A stretch of 64,000 nt of DNA from Pseudogemmobacter lacusdianii (GTDB lineage Bacteria > Pseudomonadota > Alphaproteobacteria > Rhodobacterales > Rhodobacteraceae). Shown here piece after piece: positions 1-9,228 of this stretch. A program made the position numbers and the translations under genes. The DNA is taken from assembly GCF_030848395.1 (NCBI RefSeq), contig NZ_JAVDBT010000009.1, forward strand, positions 62,001 through 126,000, read 5' to 3'. The stretch's first letter is position 1; each line of letters opens with the position of its first letter. Below the pieces are notes generated by a model. It was not told where the DNA came from. It ran no database searches and saw nothing but the letters and a program-made list of their open reading frames with translations.

Positions 1-86
1 GCTCTGATCCATCCAGGACGGAGCGTCATTTGGCGCGACTCGGGCATATATCGACGGCCCGGCCGTAAAGTGCGGCCGACAAATGA

Positions 87-118
87 CAAACGCCCAGTCC
101 AATTGGACCGGGCGTTTG
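87..118 (-). terminator. terminator-like hairpin downstream of leuD
   Basis: A 14-bp stem with an AATT loop (CAAACGCCC arm and its mirror). The single mismatch becomes a G-U pair on the minus-strand transcript, which suggests it serves the leuC-hdeD-leuD unit. No long U-run follows. The first 86 bases of the window hold nothing I recognise. Confidence 0.55.
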
Positions 119-203
119 AGAATTGATTGCAGCCAAAGCCTGTGCCTTCAGCCCCGGCGCTTCCGCACTCTGCACCAAGGTGCCGGAGTGACCCCCCTTG
201 GGC

Positions 204-809
204 TTATGCCCAAGGACGCAGAGCGGCGTTCTTGGCTTCGAAGCTGGAGATCGAGCTGGCTTTCTCCAACGTCAGGCCGATGTCGTCGAGACCGTTCAGC
301 AGGCAATGCTTGCGGTGCGGGTCGATCTCGAAGCCAAAGCTTTCGCCATCCGAGGTGGTGATGGTTTGCGCTTCCAGATCCACCGTCATCCGCGCATTGG
401 CGCCTTTGCGGGCATCGGCCATCAACACATCGATCTGCTCTTGCGGCAGCACGATCGGCAAGATGCCGTTCTTGAAGCAGTTGTTGAAGAAGATATCGGC
501 AAAGCTGGTCGAGACGACGCAGCGGATACCGAAATCCAACAGCGCCCAAGGCGCGTGTTCGCGCGACGAGCCGCAGCCGAAGTTATCGCCAGCGACGATG
601 ATCTCGGCCGAACGATAGGCGGGCTGGTTCAGCACGAATTCGGGGATCTCTTCGCCTTCCAGCGTGTAGCGCATCTCGTCAAAGAGGTTCTTGCCAAGGC
701 CCGAACGCTGGATCGTCTTCAGGAACTGCTTGGGGATGATCATATCGGTGTCGATATTGACCAGCGGCATCGGGGCCGCGATCCCGGTCAGGGTGGTGAA
801 TTTTTGCAT
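204..809 (-). CDS. leuD: 3-isopropylmalate dehydratase small subunit
   Basis: LeuD pairs with LeuC to isomerise 2-isopropylmalate to 3-isopropylmalate in cytoplasmic leucine synthesis. The 201-aa product has the full family length. It carries the substrate-loop motif NIDTDMIIP (residues 18-26) and the aconitase swivel-domain signature [12 protein letters not shown] (74-85). The ATG at 809 follows a GGAGG-type ribosome site. It lies 12 bp after the small membrane protein gene and appears to be the last gene of a leuC-hdeD-leuD unit; leuB is not in the window. Nothing is unusual in the sequence. Confidence 0.97.
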   Translation of the reverse strand: MQKFTTLTGIAAPMPLVNIDTDMIIPKQFLKTIQRSGLGKNLFDEMRYTLEGEEIPEFVLNQPAYRSAEIIVAGDNFGCGSSREHAPWALLDFGIRCVVSTSFADIFFNNCFKNGILPIVLPQEQIDVLMADARKGANARMTVDLEAQTITTSDGESFGFEIDPHRKHCLLNGLDDIGLTLEKASSISSFEAKNAALRPWA

Positions 810-821
810 CAGTTTCCCTCC

Positions 822-1337
822 TCAGGGAGTGTTTCGAGCCTTGAGGCCAAGCGCGATCAGCGCGGCACCCTCGGCAATAAGTTCAATGCCCAACAGAAGG
901 CCCAGCAAGGAGCTGGCCGCTTCGGGAAGCCAGATCAGGATCAAAACGCCCAAAACCGCCGAGGCCGCGCCTGACAAAAGCAGCAGCCAGAAGAGCGGGC
1001 TGCCCTTCAGGGCAAAGGCGCCGATGATCCGGGCAATGCCGGTCACCAAGAACAGGATCGCCAGAAGGATCGTCAGAGAGACAAGCCCTCCCAAAGGGTT
1101 GGCCAGCAGGAAGACCCCCGCCAACACGCCCATCAGCCCGACGATGCCGTTCCACAGCCGATGCGGCTGGGCGGCATCGCGGAAGGCGAACCACAGCTGC
1201 AAGACGCCGCCGATCAAGAAAACCACGCCGGTGAGCGAGGCCACCGCCAGTGAGGCCGCGAAAGGGTTGGCCAAGGCCAAAATCCCACCAAGGGCGAAAA
1301 AGCCCCCCAGCAGCATCAGGATGGTCGAGGTCTTCAT
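822..1337 (-). CDS. HdeD/DUF308 family membrane protein
   Basis: A 171-aa inner-membrane protein with about six hydrophobic segments arranged as repeated hairpins, as in the HdeD (acid resistance)/DUF308 family. I chose the ATG at 1337 (MKTSTILML) because a GCAGGAG ribosome site lies just upstream; an in-frame start at 1379 would add a hydrophilic stretch. It sits between leuC and leuD, 75 bp and 12 bp away, so it is probably co-transcribed with leucine genes although no biochemical link is known. The acid-resistance role of E. coli HdeD should not be assumed here. Confidence 0.8.
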   Translation of the reverse strand: MKTSTILMLLGGFFALGGILALANPFAASLAVASLTGVVFLIGGVLQLWFAFRDAAQPHRLWNGIVGLMGVLAGVFLLANPLGGLVSLTILLAILFLVTGIARIIGAFALKGSPLFWLLLLSGAASAVLGVLILIWLPEAASSLLGLLLGIELIAEGAALIALGLKARNTP

Positions 1338-1412
1338 AGCCGCACTCCTGCTTTGCATCACGTTTCGATCTGGAGACAAAGGGCGGGGGTTGCCCCCCTG
1401 CCCTTTGCAGGC

Positions 1413-2834
1413 TCAGGCGTTCTCCACCATCAACTCACGCACATCCGTGAGGTGCCCGGTGATCGCAGCAGCGGCCGCCATGCCGGGGCTGACGAGATGG
1501 GTGCGACCGCCGCGGCCCTGACGGCCCTCAAAGTTGCGGTTCGAGGTCGCGGCACAGCGCTCACCCGGTTGCAACTGGTCGGGGTTCATCGCCAGGCACA
1601 TCGAGCAGCCGGCCAGACGCCATTCAAAGCCCGCATCGATGAAGATCTGGGCGAGGCCCTCTTCCTCGGCTTGCGCGCGCACAAGGCCCGAGCCCGGCAC
1701 GACCATGGCCCGCATACCGTCCTTGATCTTCTTGCCCTTCAAGATCGCCGCCGCAGCGCGGAGGTCTTCGATCCGGCCATTGGTGCACGAGCCGATGAAG
1801 ACGGTGTCGATCTTGATATCGGTGAGCTTTTGACCCGGCGTCAGGCCCATATAGTCCAGCGAGCGTTGCGCCGCTTCGACTTTGCCGCCAGTGAAATCGC
1901 TGGGCGAAGGCACAACGCCGGTGATCGGCAGCACGTCTTCGGGGCTGGTGCCCCAAGTCACGACCGGAGCGATATCCTCGCCTTTCAGCGTGACGACTTT
2001 ATCCCAATGCGCGCCCTCATCCGAGAAGAGCGTCTGCCAATAGGCAACAGCGGCCTCCCATTTGGCCCCTTTCGGCGCATGCGGGCGGCCCATGCAATAG
2101 GCAAAGGTCTTCTCATCCGGCGCGATCAGGCCAGCGCGGGCGCCGCCTTCGATGGCCATATTGCAAACCGTCATCCGGCCTTCCATCGAAAGCTCACGGA
2201 TGGCTTGGCCACAATATTCGATAACATAGCCGGTGCCGCCCGCGGTGCCGGTGGCGCCGATGACGGAAAGGGTGATGTCCTTAGCGGTGACACCGGGGCG
2301 CAAGGAACCGGTGATCTCCACTTTCATATTCTTGGCCTTGCGCTGGATCAGCGTCTGAGTGGCCAGAACATGCTCAACTTCCGAGGTGCCGATGCCATGG
2401 GCAAGGCTGCCGAAAGCGCCATGCGTTGCGGTGTGGCTGTCGCCACAGACGACGGTCATGCCGGGAAGGGTCCAGCCCTGCTCGGGGCCAACAATATGCA
2501 CGATGCCTTGGCGAACGTCCGAGACCGGGTAGTAGTTGATCCCGAAATCCTTGGCGTTCTTGTCCAAGGCGGCCACTTGGATGCGGCTGTCCTCGGTCAT
2601 CGTCGCGGCGTTTTCGCGATCGAGCGTGGTCGGCACGTTATGATCCGGCACCGCAATGGTCTTTTCCGGCGCGCGCACTTGGCGACCCGTCATGCGCAGG
2701 CCTTCAAAGGCTTGCGGGCTGGTCACCTCATGCACGAGGTGACGGTCGATATAGAGCAGGCAGGTGCCGTCATCGGCCTGATGGACGACGTGGTCGTCCC
2801 AGATCTTGTCGTAAAGCGTGCGGGGAGCGGACAT
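1413..2834 (-). CDS. leuC: 3-isopropylmalate dehydratase large subunit
   Basis: LeuC is the [4Fe-4S] subunit of isopropylmalate isomerase. The 473-aa product matches the usual length. The three cluster ligands are visible: Cys350 in GSCTNGR and Cys410/Cys413 in GCSMC. The ATG at 2834 is preceded by AAGGA at good spacing. It is the first large gene of the leuC-hdeD-leuD unit. Upstream lie a terminator-like hairpin and a 30-codon ORF on the same strand, so expression may be subject to leader control (inference). Confidence 0.98.
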   Translation of the reverse strand: MSAPRTLYDKIWDDHVVHQADDGTCLLYIDRHLVHEVTSPQAFEGLRMTGRQVRAPEKTIAVPDHNVPTTLDRENAATMTEDSRIQVAALDKNAKDFGINYYPVSDVRQGIVHIVGPEQGWTLPGMTVVCGDSHTATHGAFGSLAHGIGTSEVEHVLATQTLIQRKAKNMKVEITGSLRPGVTAKDITLSVIGATGTAGGTGYVIEYCGQAIRELSMEGRMTVCNMAIEGGARAGLIAPDEKTFAYCMGRPHAPKGAKWEAAVAYWQTLFSDEGAHWDKVVTLKGEDIAPVVTWGTSPEDVLPITGVVPSPSDFTGGKVEAAQRSLDYMGLTPGQKLTDIKIDTVFIGSCTNGRIEDLRAAAAILKGKKIKDGMRAMVVPGSGLVRAQAEEEGLAQIFIDAGFEWRLAGCSMCLAMNPDQLQPGERCAATSNRNFEGRQGRGGRTHLVSPGMAAAAAITGHLTDVRELMVENA

Positions 2835-2891
2835 GGCTCTGGTCCTTGGCTGCGGCCTTGCGGCCTATGGGCTTGGATTGGGAATGCGCAA

Positions 2892-2913
2892 CAAAAGCGC
2901 CCGCGCAGGGGCG
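2892..2913 (-). terminator. terminator-like hairpin between leader ORF and leuC
   Basis: On the minus strand CGCCC and GGGCG arms enclose a six-base loop and are followed by a CTTTTG tract. It lies about 12 bp after the stop of the 30-codon ORF and about 58 bp before the leuC start, the spacing expected of an attenuator or of a plain terminator for the small ORF. Confidence 0.5.
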
Positions 2914-2925
2914 ACAGACCGAGAC

Positions 2926-3018
2926 TTAAAGTCGGGCCAGAACGGTGCGGGTCATGCCGAAAAAGCGTGCCGGAAGGCGCGCATGATCGGTGATGTTGAA
3001 ATAGATGAACCCTTGCAT
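2926..3018 (-). CDS. candidate 30-aa small protein or leader peptide before leuC
   Basis: An intact ATG-to-TAA frame of 31 codons starting at 3018, with GAAGGG just before the start. The peptide begins MQGFIYFNITDHARL and ends TRTVLARL. A hydrophobic/aromatic first third is followed by a basic C-terminal half with five arginines. It is followed by a terminator-like hairpin and then leuC. It has only three leucines, so a classical leucine leader peptide is not obvious. It may instead be an independent small protein with its own terminator. I do not recognise the family. Confidence 0.4.
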   Translation of the reverse strand: MQGFIYFNITDHARLPARFFGMTRTVLARL

Positions 3019-3112
3019 GGCCCTTCAGATACGCCTTTCCGCCCTTTGGATCAAGCGGGGAACCTCACCAGCTGCGCCGCGCAATGCCCCGATCCGCGCC
3101 CAGCGCTTTGCG

Positions 3113-3170
3113 GCCCGTCTTGGGGGCGCTTCGCCCCCCAAACCCCCAGAGGATATTTAGAGACAGATGA
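3113..3170 (-). repeat. intergenic AAATAYYCC/hairpin element, copy 1
   Basis: Read on the minus strand it has TTCATCTGTCTCTAAATATCC followed by a G-run and a GGGGGCG...CGCCCCC hairpin. This is the layout shared by copies at 26.3, 28.0, 31.1 and 50.6 kb. It lies in the 400-bp gap between the leader ORF and rsfS, pointing toward leuC. Confidence 0.65.
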
Positions 3171-3187
3171 ATAAACTCCGCTCTAGC

Positions 3188-3226
3188 GCTTTCATCTGCC
3201 CCACAATATCCCCGCCGGAGGCCGCC
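3188..3226 (+). repeat. intergenic element, short form, copy 2
   Basis: TTTCATCTG then ACAATATCCCCGCCGGAGGC. It has the same head as copy 1 but a short GCCGGAGGC tail, like the two copies near 63.5 kb. It is divergent from copy 1 with about 17 bp between them. The rest of 3020-3419 shows no convincing gene. Confidence 0.55.
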
Positions 3227-3419
3227 CGAGCCGGTTGCGCCGCAGGCGCAGAGGCGAGAGAAAAAGAATGCGCCGCGAGGCGCTCCACTGGATCTTTTCT
3301 GCCTTGTCACGCAGCGGCGCGCAGGAAAGCGGGCGGCGGCGCTTGCATCTGCGCCGAATCGTCGCTATTCGCCCCCGCTTTCCGGAGCGTGTTGAGATTG
3401 ACCGCATTGAGGGTTACCC

Positions 3420-3899
3420 TTGCCGGATCACCCAGCGCCGGGGCCGGATCGGCGCGACTTTCGGAGGACCCACGTCCTGTCTCACTCAGACCCCACGACC
3501 GGACTGCCGGTCGCCCCGCGCGAAGAGCGTCCCGCTCCCGCCAAATACACCGCCCAACAGGTTCTCGAAACCGTGTTGGCCTCGCTTGATGACGACAAAG
3601 CCGAAGAGATCGTCGAGATCGACCTGCGCGGTCGTTCGGACGTGGCCGATTACATGGTGATCTGCTCGGGCCGTTCGTCGCGCCAAGTGGCGTCGATCGC
3701 AGAAAAGCTCACCGAGAAGTTGAAGGAGCACTTCAACATCTATGCCCGCATGGAAGGCAAAGAGACCGGTGACTGGGTGCTGATCGACAGCGGCGATGTC
3801 ATCATCCACGTCTTCCGCCCGGAAGTCCGCGACTTCTACCAGCTTGAGAAGATGTGGCTGCCCGGCGGCCACACCGGCACGCGTCCGCTGGAAGGCTGA
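3420..3899 (+). CDS. rsfS: ribosome silencing factor RsfS
   Basis: RsfS (RsfA/Iojap family) binds ribosomal protein L14 on the 50S subunit and blocks 30S joining during starvation. The conserved core starts near residue 43 (YTAQQVLETVLASL) and includes DYMVICSGRSSRQV, GDWVLIDSGDVIIHVF and YQLEKMW, nearly the whole family domain. The N-terminus is longer than in E. coli. Two starts are possible: TTG at 3420 with GAGGG six bases upstream (used here), or a CTG at 3477 behind a stronger GGAGGA. The stop overlaps the rlmH start by one base (TGATG), so the two are translationally coupled. Confidence 0.93.
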   Translation: MPDHPAPGPDRRDFRRTHVLSHSDPTTGLPVAPREERPAPAKYTAQQVLETVLASLDDDKAEEIVEIDLRGRSDVADYMVICSGRSSRQVASIAEKLTEKLKEHFNIYARMEGKETGDWVLIDSGDVIIHVFRPEVRDFYQLEKMWLPGGHTGTRPLEG

Positions 3900-4369
3900 T
3901 GCGGCTGCACCTGTGCACCGTGGGCCGCCTGCGGGCTGGCCCAGAGCGGGCATTGGTCTCAGACTATCTGGACCGATTGGGCAAAACCGGGCGGGCGTTA
4001 AGCCTCGGCCCGGTTTTTGAGCATGAGGTTGAAGATAAGCGCGGCGGCGGCATGGCGGCGGAGGGCGAGTTGCTCTCGCGCGCCGTGCCGGCGGGTGCGG
4101 TGCTTTGCGTGCTGGATGAGCGCGGCAAGGTGATGTCCTCACCCGATTTCGCAGCACAGCTGGCGAAATGGCGTGATGGCGGGCGGCAGGATGCGGCCTT
4201 TGTCATCGGCGGCGCGGATGGGATTGATCCTGCCTTGCGGGCGCGGGCCGATCTGGCGATCAGCTTTGGCGCGATGGTTTGGCCGCATATGCTGGTGCGC
4301 GTGATGCTGGCCGAGCAGCTGTACCGCGCGGCCACGATTCTCTCCGGCTCACCCTATCACCGGGTCTGA
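3899..4369 (+). CDS. rlmH: 23S rRNA pseudouridine-1915 N3-methyltransferase
   Basis: RlmH is a SPOUT methyltransferase that methylates pseudouridine 1915 in helix 69 of assembled 70S ribosomes. The 156-aa product has the standard length. Family motifs visible are LDERGK, FVIGGADGID (SAM-binding knot region) and the C-terminal MLAEQLYRA...SGSPYHR. The ATG at 3899 overlaps the rsfS TGA, an rsfS-rlmH order common in bacteria. The next gene (slt) is convergent, two bases beyond the stop. Confidence 0.96.
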   Translation: MRLHLCTVGRLRAGPERALVSDYLDRLGKTGRALSLGPVFEHEVEDKRGGGMAAEGELLSRAVPAGAVLCVLDERGKVMSSPDFAAQLAKWRDGGRQDAAFVIGGADGIDPALRARADLAISFGAMVWPHMLVRVMLAEQLYRAATILSGSPYHRV

Positions 4370-4371
4370 GG

Positions 4372-6306
4372 TCAGCCCTTCAGCTCGGAGGTGATGCGCA
4401 CCGGACCCACCTGCCCTTTCAGCTTGGCGCGGTAGATCACCACGCCTTCGACCACCCGCATCACATAAGTGCGGGTCTCGGCAAAGGGCACGGTTTCGAC
4501 CCAATCGACCACATCGGTATTGGCAAGGCGGGGATCGCCAAACTCCTCGATCCAGCGTTTGGGGCGGTTCGGCCCGGCGTTATAGCCGCTGGCGACCAGC
4601 GCGATCGAGGGGCCGAATTGGTCCACCATTTTCGCCAGATACCCGGCCCCCATGATGACGTTAAAGGCCGGATCACTGATCAGCTTGCCCGCTTCATAGT
4701 CCAGCCCCAGCTCTTTGGCGACGATCTGGGCGGTGCCGGGCAGCACCTGCATCAGCCCGCGCGCATCGGCATGCGAGCGCGCGGCGGGGTCAAACTCGCT
4801 TTCGCGGCGCGAGATCGCCAGCGCCAAGGCCCGGCTGACCGCCAACCCATCGGGCACCATGCCCGGCACCGGGTAATAGGCGCTGGGCAGGATGATGCCA
4901 CGCTCGGCCGCAGCTTTGCCGATCAGCACCGCGATATGCGGCTCATCCAGTTCCAGGGCAAGATCGGCAAGCTGGGCCAGACCCGTGGCATCCAAGCTTT
5001 CCCCCACCTGCAAGAAGAAGCGCTTCGACAGCGCCAGATCACCGGCCTTTTGCAACAAAAGCGCGGCTTGCAGCACGGAAGATTTGGCAAAGCCTGCTTG
5101 CCGCCAATCCGATGGGCGGCTGGTGTCGAGCAGCGCAGCATCCAGCGACAGGCCCAGCTTTTCCGCCGCCAAAAGCCCGTAATAGGCGGTCTGATGCCGC
5201 GCGGCGGCCTTGTAATGCTGGTTTGCGGTCTCGGCCTTATTCTGCGCCTCGGCGGCGCGGCCAAGCCAATATTCGGCGCGGGAAAGCGAGATCGGGGTCG
5301 AGACCCCGGCCTTCAATGCCGCAAAATGCTTTTGCGCGGTGGCCGCATCATTGAGTTTGCGCAAGGCAATGAAGCCCGCGACGAATTCAAGATCGGCAAA
5401 GCCGCTGCCCGAGGTCAGCCCATGCCGGGCGGCCACGCGGTAGGCGTCTTGCGGGCGGCTGTTGCGCATCAACCAGCGCGCCATCAAAGCGCGGCGATCG
5501 GCCCAGAGCTCGGGCTTGCCAAGGTTTTCAGCCGGGGTGTCCAAGAGAAGCTGCACCGCATCATCATAGGCGTCGCGGCGCATCCGCCACAGAAACCGCT
5601 CATAATTGAGGCCCGGATCGGCTTTCAGCGCCGTTGGCACGGCATCGATCAAAGCGGTGGTGCCCGATTGATCGGCGCGCAGCCCTATGCGGGCGGCGGC
5701 CAGCCTTTGCCAATCGGCGCTGACGCGGGGCAGCATCCGCAAGGCCTCGGCCCGGCGGCCCGCCCAGAGGAGCGTGTCGAGCCGCAACTGGTGGACGCGG
5801 GCGACCGCATCGGGGGCAAGGCTGAGGAGCGCCGCCTCTTCCTCGGCGGTAAACTCAAGATCGACCCAAGCGCGCATCGCCTCGGTCTCGGCCAGATCGC
5901 GTTGACCATTGGCTTGCAAGGCCGCGACCAAGGAGATCGCGCCCTTAGCGGTCTGGGGCAGATCCTTGCCGAAATAGCCGATGATCCGCGACGGCGTGGT
6001 GGAACGGGCCACCGCCTCTTCGCCCTTTTCTTTCAGCAACGGGAGCCCCGGCCAATCGGGGCGGCGGGCGAGGAAATCCTCATATTCCCCCAAAGACCCG
6101 GTCCCCGCGCGCAGCTGCTGCCACAGCACCAGATCGCGCCCCACCCCTGCCGGAGCGGCGGCCAAAGCGCCCGTCCAATCTCGGCTGGCGGCCAGCCTTT
6201 GCGCGGTTTTGAGAGAGGCAACCTCATCCGCAAAAGCCACGCCCGCAAGCGGGGTGAGCAGCGAAAGGCAAAGCAGGACACGGGGGAACAAGGAACGGCT
6301 GATCAT
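4372..6306 (-). CDS. slt: soluble lytic murein transglycosylase (Slt70-type)
   Basis: A periplasmic enzyme that cleaves peptidoglycan glycan strands with 1,6-anhydro-muramic acid formation. I chose the ATG at 6306, which gives 644 aa starting MISRSLFPRVLLCL with a clear signal peptide ending near AFA; a TTG at 6342 would bury the signal. The long central part is an alpha-helical, TPR-like superhelix. The C-terminal GH23 domain carries the catalytic glutamate in SRRESEFDP and the ARGLMQVLPGTA and SGYNAGPNR motifs. It is convergent with rlmH and divergent from dapA. Confidence 0.93.
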   Translation of the reverse strand: MISRSLFPRVLLCLSLLTPLAGVAFADEVASLKTAQRLAASRDWTGALAAAPAGVGRDLVLWQQLRAGTGSLGEYEDFLARRPDWPGLPLLKEKGEEAVARSTTPSRIIGYFGKDLPQTAKGAISLVAALQANGQRDLAETEAMRAWVDLEFTAEEEAALLSLAPDAVARVHQLRLDTLLWAGRRAEALRMLPRVSADWQRLAAARIGLRADQSGTTALIDAVPTALKADPGLNYERFLWRMRRDAYDDAVQLLLDTPAENLGKPELWADRRALMARWLMRNSRPQDAYRVAARHGLTSGSGFADLEFVAGFIALRKLNDAATAQKHFAALKAGVSTPISLSRAEYWLGRAAEAQNKAETANQHYKAAARHQTAYYGLLAAEKLGLSLDAALLDTSRPSDWRQAGFAKSSVLQAALLLQKAGDLALSKRFFLQVGESLDATGLAQLADLALELDEPHIAVLIGKAAAERGIILPSAYYPVPGMVPDGLAVSRALALAISRRESEFDPAARSHADARGLMQVLPGTAQIVAKELGLDYEAGKLISDPAFNVIMGAGYLAKMVDQFGPSIALVASGYNAGPNRPKRWIEEFGDPRLANTDVVDWVETVPFAETRTYVMRVVEGVVIYRAKLKGQVGPVRITSELKG

Positions 6307-6490
6307 GGTGCTGAATCTGCCAAAGCCTGCTGCCCGCGACAAGCCACGTTGGCGTCATCGGCGCCGCATAAGGGCTTGCACAAGATACCCCCCTTGCCCT
6401 TAAGCGGCGCTTGGCAAGGGCCAGCGCGGGCGTTAAGGGTGGCGCGTTTCCAACCGGCCGAGTCTCGGCCCTGCGACAGGAGTGCGCGCC

Positions 6491-7366
6491 ATGTTTAAGG
6501 GATCTCTCCCTGCCCTGGTCACGCCGTTTAAAGACGGCAAAGTGGACATGGACGCGCTCAAGAAGCTGGTCGATTGGCATGTGGAAGAGGGTTCCGCAGG
6601 TCTGGTGCCGGTGGGCACGACCGGGGAAAGCCCGACGCTGAGCCATGAAGAGCATCGCGCCGTGGTTGAGGCCGTGGTGAAATTCGCCGCAGGCCGGGTG
6701 CCGGTGATCGCGGGCGCTGGATCGAACAGCACCATGGAAGCGATCGAGCTGATCCAGCATGCCGAACGTGCCGGTGCCGATGCCGCTTTGGTGGTGACGC
6801 CCTATTACAACAAGCCGACCCAAGCCGGGCTGATCGCGCATTTCACGGCTGTGCATGACGCCTCGAACCTGCCGATCATCATCTACAACATCCCCGGCCG
6901 CTCGGTCGTGGATATGTCGCCTGCGACGATGGGTGAGCTGGCCAAGCTGCCGCGCATCATTGGCGTCAAAGATGCCACCGGCGATCTGGCGCGCGTGCCG
7001 CGCACCCGCATCACCTGCGGTGAGGATTTCGTCCAATTGTCGGGAGAGGATGCCACGGCTTTGGGCTTCAATGCCCATGGCGGTGTGGGCTGCATCTCGG
7101 TGACGGCAAACGTGGCGCCTCGGCTTTGCGCCGAGCTGCAAGCGGCGACGCTGCAAGGCGATTACCGCCAAGCTTTGGCGTTGCAAGATCGCTTGATGCC
7201 GCTGCATGATGCGATCTTCATCGAGCCGGGTCTTGTCGGCGCGAAATACGGTCTGTCGCTTTTGGGCCGGGTCGCCGATGATGTGCGGCTGCCGCATGTT
7301 GGCCTGACCGAGGGCACCAAAGAGAAAATCCGCGCGGCCATGCGCCATGCGGGGCTTTTGAACTGA
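6491..7366 (+). CDS. dapA: 4-hydroxy-tetrahydrodipicolinate synthase
   Basis: DapA condenses pyruvate with aspartate semialdehyde, the first committed step to lysine and meso-diaminopimelate. The 291-aa product shows the expected GTTGE (residues 42-46), Tyr132 in IYNIPGR and the Schiff-base Lys160 in [11 protein letters not shown]. The ATG at 6491 (MFKGSLPAL) has CAGGAG eight bases upstream; an in-frame GTG at 6482 would place the start inside that site. It is divergent from slt, so the 184-bp gap should contain both promoters. Confidence 0.97.
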   Translation: MFKGSLPALVTPFKDGKVDMDALKKLVDWHVEEGSAGLVPVGTTGESPTLSHEEHRAVVEAVVKFAAGRVPVIAGAGSNSTMEAIELIQHAERAGADAALVVTPYYNKPTQAGLIAHFTAVHDASNLPIIIYNIPGRSVVDMSPATMGELAKLPRIIGVKDATGDLARVPRTRITCGEDFVQLSGEDATALGFNAHGGVGCISVTANVAPRLCAELQAATLQGDYRQALALQDRLMPLHDAIFIEPGLVGAKYGLSLLGRVADDVRLPHVGLTEGTKEKIRAAMRHAGLLN

Positions 7367-7425
7367 CACCGACCCCCACCAGTTTTGCAGATCCCCGTGC
7401 CGGAAACCGGCGCGGGGCTTTGTTT

Positions 7426-8262
7426 ATGGTGGCTTCGATGGCGGGCTTTGCCGTCGAGGATATGCTGCTGAAGACCGCCGCGCAGCATATGCCTGTGGGC
7501 CAAGCGATGATGATGATCGGGCTGTGCGGCATGGCAGTTTTTGCGCTGATGTCGCGGCGCATGGGCGAGCCGATCCTGCCCCGGCTGATCGCCTCACGCG
7601 CGATGGCGATCCGCTCGGTGCTTGAGGTCGCGGGGCGGCTGTTCCACGCTTTGGCGATTGCTTTGACCACGCTTTCGGCAACCTCGGCGATCCTGCAAGC
7701 CTCGCCCTTGTTGGTGCTGGCCGGAGCGGCGGTGCTCTTTGGGGAAAAGGTGCCGCTCTCGCGTTGGATCGCGGTGGCGGTGGGGTTCTTGGGGGTCTTG
7801 CTGATCTTGCAGCCGGGCTCGGCGGGGTTCTCGGCTTTGTCGCTGCTGGCCGTGGCCGGGACCATCGGCTTTGCCGGACGGGATCTGGCAACGCGGGCGG
7901 CACCTAAGGGGCTGTCGAACCGTCAGCTCGGGACTTTGGGCTTTGCCATGCTGGCCGTGGCGGGCGGGCTGATCTTGTCGGTCACCGGCGGGGCGCAGAT
8001 GCCCGATGCGGCGGGCTTTGCGCTGGTGGCGGCAACGGCGGTCTTTGCCGTCCTTGGCTATCACGCTTTGACGGCGGCGATGCGCACGGGCGAGGTCTCG
8101 GCTGTCACGCCCTTCCGTTACACGCGGCTCGTGTTCGCGCTGATCTTGGGCGCGGTGATCTTTGGCGAGCGGCCCGATCTGCCGATGCTTTTGGGCGCGG
8201 TGCTGGTGGTGGGCGCAGGGCTTTCGGGGCTGCGGGTCGGAGCGCGGCGAATCGCCCGCTGA
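7426..8262 (+). CDS. EamA/DMT-family transporter
   Basis: An inner-membrane protein of about 278 aa with roughly ten hydrophobic segments in two EamA repeats; the second repeat begins near GFAGRDLATRAAP. Substrate is unknown; drug/metabolite transporters export amino acids, purines or other metabolites. The start is uncertain. I list the ATG at 7426, with a TTG at 7420 as alternative. The frame stays coding-like further upstream (…NRRGALF before the ATG) back to a CTG at 7363 that overlaps the dapA stop, so the true N-terminus may be longer and coupled to dapA. Confidence 0.85.
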   Translation: MVASMAGFAVEDMLLKTAAQHMPVGQAMMMIGLCGMAVFALMSRRMGEPILPRLIASRAMAIRSVLEVAGRLFHALAIALTTLSATSAILQASPLLVLAGAAVLFGEKVPLSRWIAVAVGFLGVLLILQPGSAGFSALSLLAVAGTIGFAGRDLATRAAPKGLSNRQLGTLGFAMLAVAGGLILSVTGGAQMPDAAGFALVAATAVFAVLGYHALTAAMRTGEVSAVTPFRYTRLVFALILGAVIFGERPDLPMLLGAVLVVGAGLSGLRVGARRIAR

Positions 8263-8545
8263 AGCGCCGAAAGATGCGGCGCTCGATCTGGCTGAGTCCT
8301 TGGAATGTCACAGAAAATCGGTTGATGAAATCTTAACGACGGCAGGTCTTACGGACAATGCGGGGCTTGGGCTTTCGGCGTTTCCGCTGGCCCGCCAATG
8401 CCGGGAATTCGCCTTTTGCACGGCGTAAAAAGGGCATGAATGGCCTGCGAATTGGGCGGCAGGCGGTCCGGGCAGCCACAAGGCTTAACGCCATTCCAAA
8501 GCCTTGGACCGCAAGTGCAACCGCAACCGAAGCGAGGATCTGACC

Positions 8546-9142
8546 ATGTTCATGCAAGATATCAGCCGCCTTTCCGCCGAGCCTGTCAGTGCTGAACCGA
8601 TCGCAAGCCCAGCCCTGCCCCGCCCCACCGCGCCACATACCCGTGCCGCGCTGGCGATGGGGATGTTTGGCCCGACTTTGGTCGAAACCGAGAAGGGCTG
8701 GACGCCGGCCTCTGAGCTGCGGATTGGGGATCGGCTCCATACTTTAGACGGAGGTTTGCAGCACATCGCCGCCCTGTCGCGCCGCGCGGTGCTGCCGGCC
8801 GAGCGCGCGGTGAAGATCAAGGGCGGGCATTTCGATGCCTGCGATGACCTGATGCTGTTGCCGGGCCAGCCGGTGCTGTTGCAAACGGTCAGCCTCATGG
8901 CGGCCCCTTACGCAAGGCTGAAGGCCAGCGCCTTGACCTCCACCATCGGCGCAACCATTACGCTTGCCCCACAGAAAGCCGAGATCATCACCCCGATCTT
9001 TGCCGAGGAAGAGGCGATCTGGGCGCAATCAGGGGTGCTGCTTCTTTGCCCCGGCATCCGCGACAGCCTCAGCGCCTATCCGGCCGTGGATGACACCCTT
9101 GCAAGCTTTTTCCTGACCGAGCGCCAGCGCCGCTTTGGGTGA
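8546..9142 (+). CDS. Hint-domain (Hedgehog/intein-type) protein lacking the catalytic cysteine
   Basis: A 198-aa protein whose middle resembles the Hint_2 domain found C-terminally in RTX proteins of this lineage, including the one at 43.2-45.3 kb: [28 protein letters not shown] aligns by eye with that protein's Hint start. Where the RTX-Hint protein has an initiating Cys (CFTRGT) this protein has MFGPT, and where the other has SRQHR it has LPGQP, so autoproteolysis is unlikely. The ATG at 8546 has GAGGA seven bases upstream. No signal peptide or RTX repeats. Function unknown; it could be a degenerate, regulatory or scaffold form. Confidence 0.75.
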   Translation: MFMQDISRLSAEPVSAEPIASPALPRPTAPHTRAALAMGMFGPTLVETEKGWTPASELRIGDRLHTLDGGLQHIAALSRRAVLPAERAVKIKGGHFDACDDLMLLPGQPVLLQTVSLMAAPYARLKASALTSTIGATITLAPQKAEIITPIFAEEEAIWAQSGVLLLCPGIRDSLSAYPAVDDTLASFFLTERQRRFG

Positions 9143-9228
9143 GGCTTGCGGTTTTCGCATCCCAAGACGCCGGTTCCAACGGCGGGCATCTGGACAGCGC
9201 GCCCGCCGCCGCCTATCTGGTGGGGATC

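Noticed and set aside
1353-2993. Plus-strand open frame antisense to leuC
   Set aside because: Shadow of leuC; no family features.
4279-6498. Plus-strand open frame antisense to slt
   Set aside because: Low-complexity shadow; slt has signal peptide and GH23 motifs.
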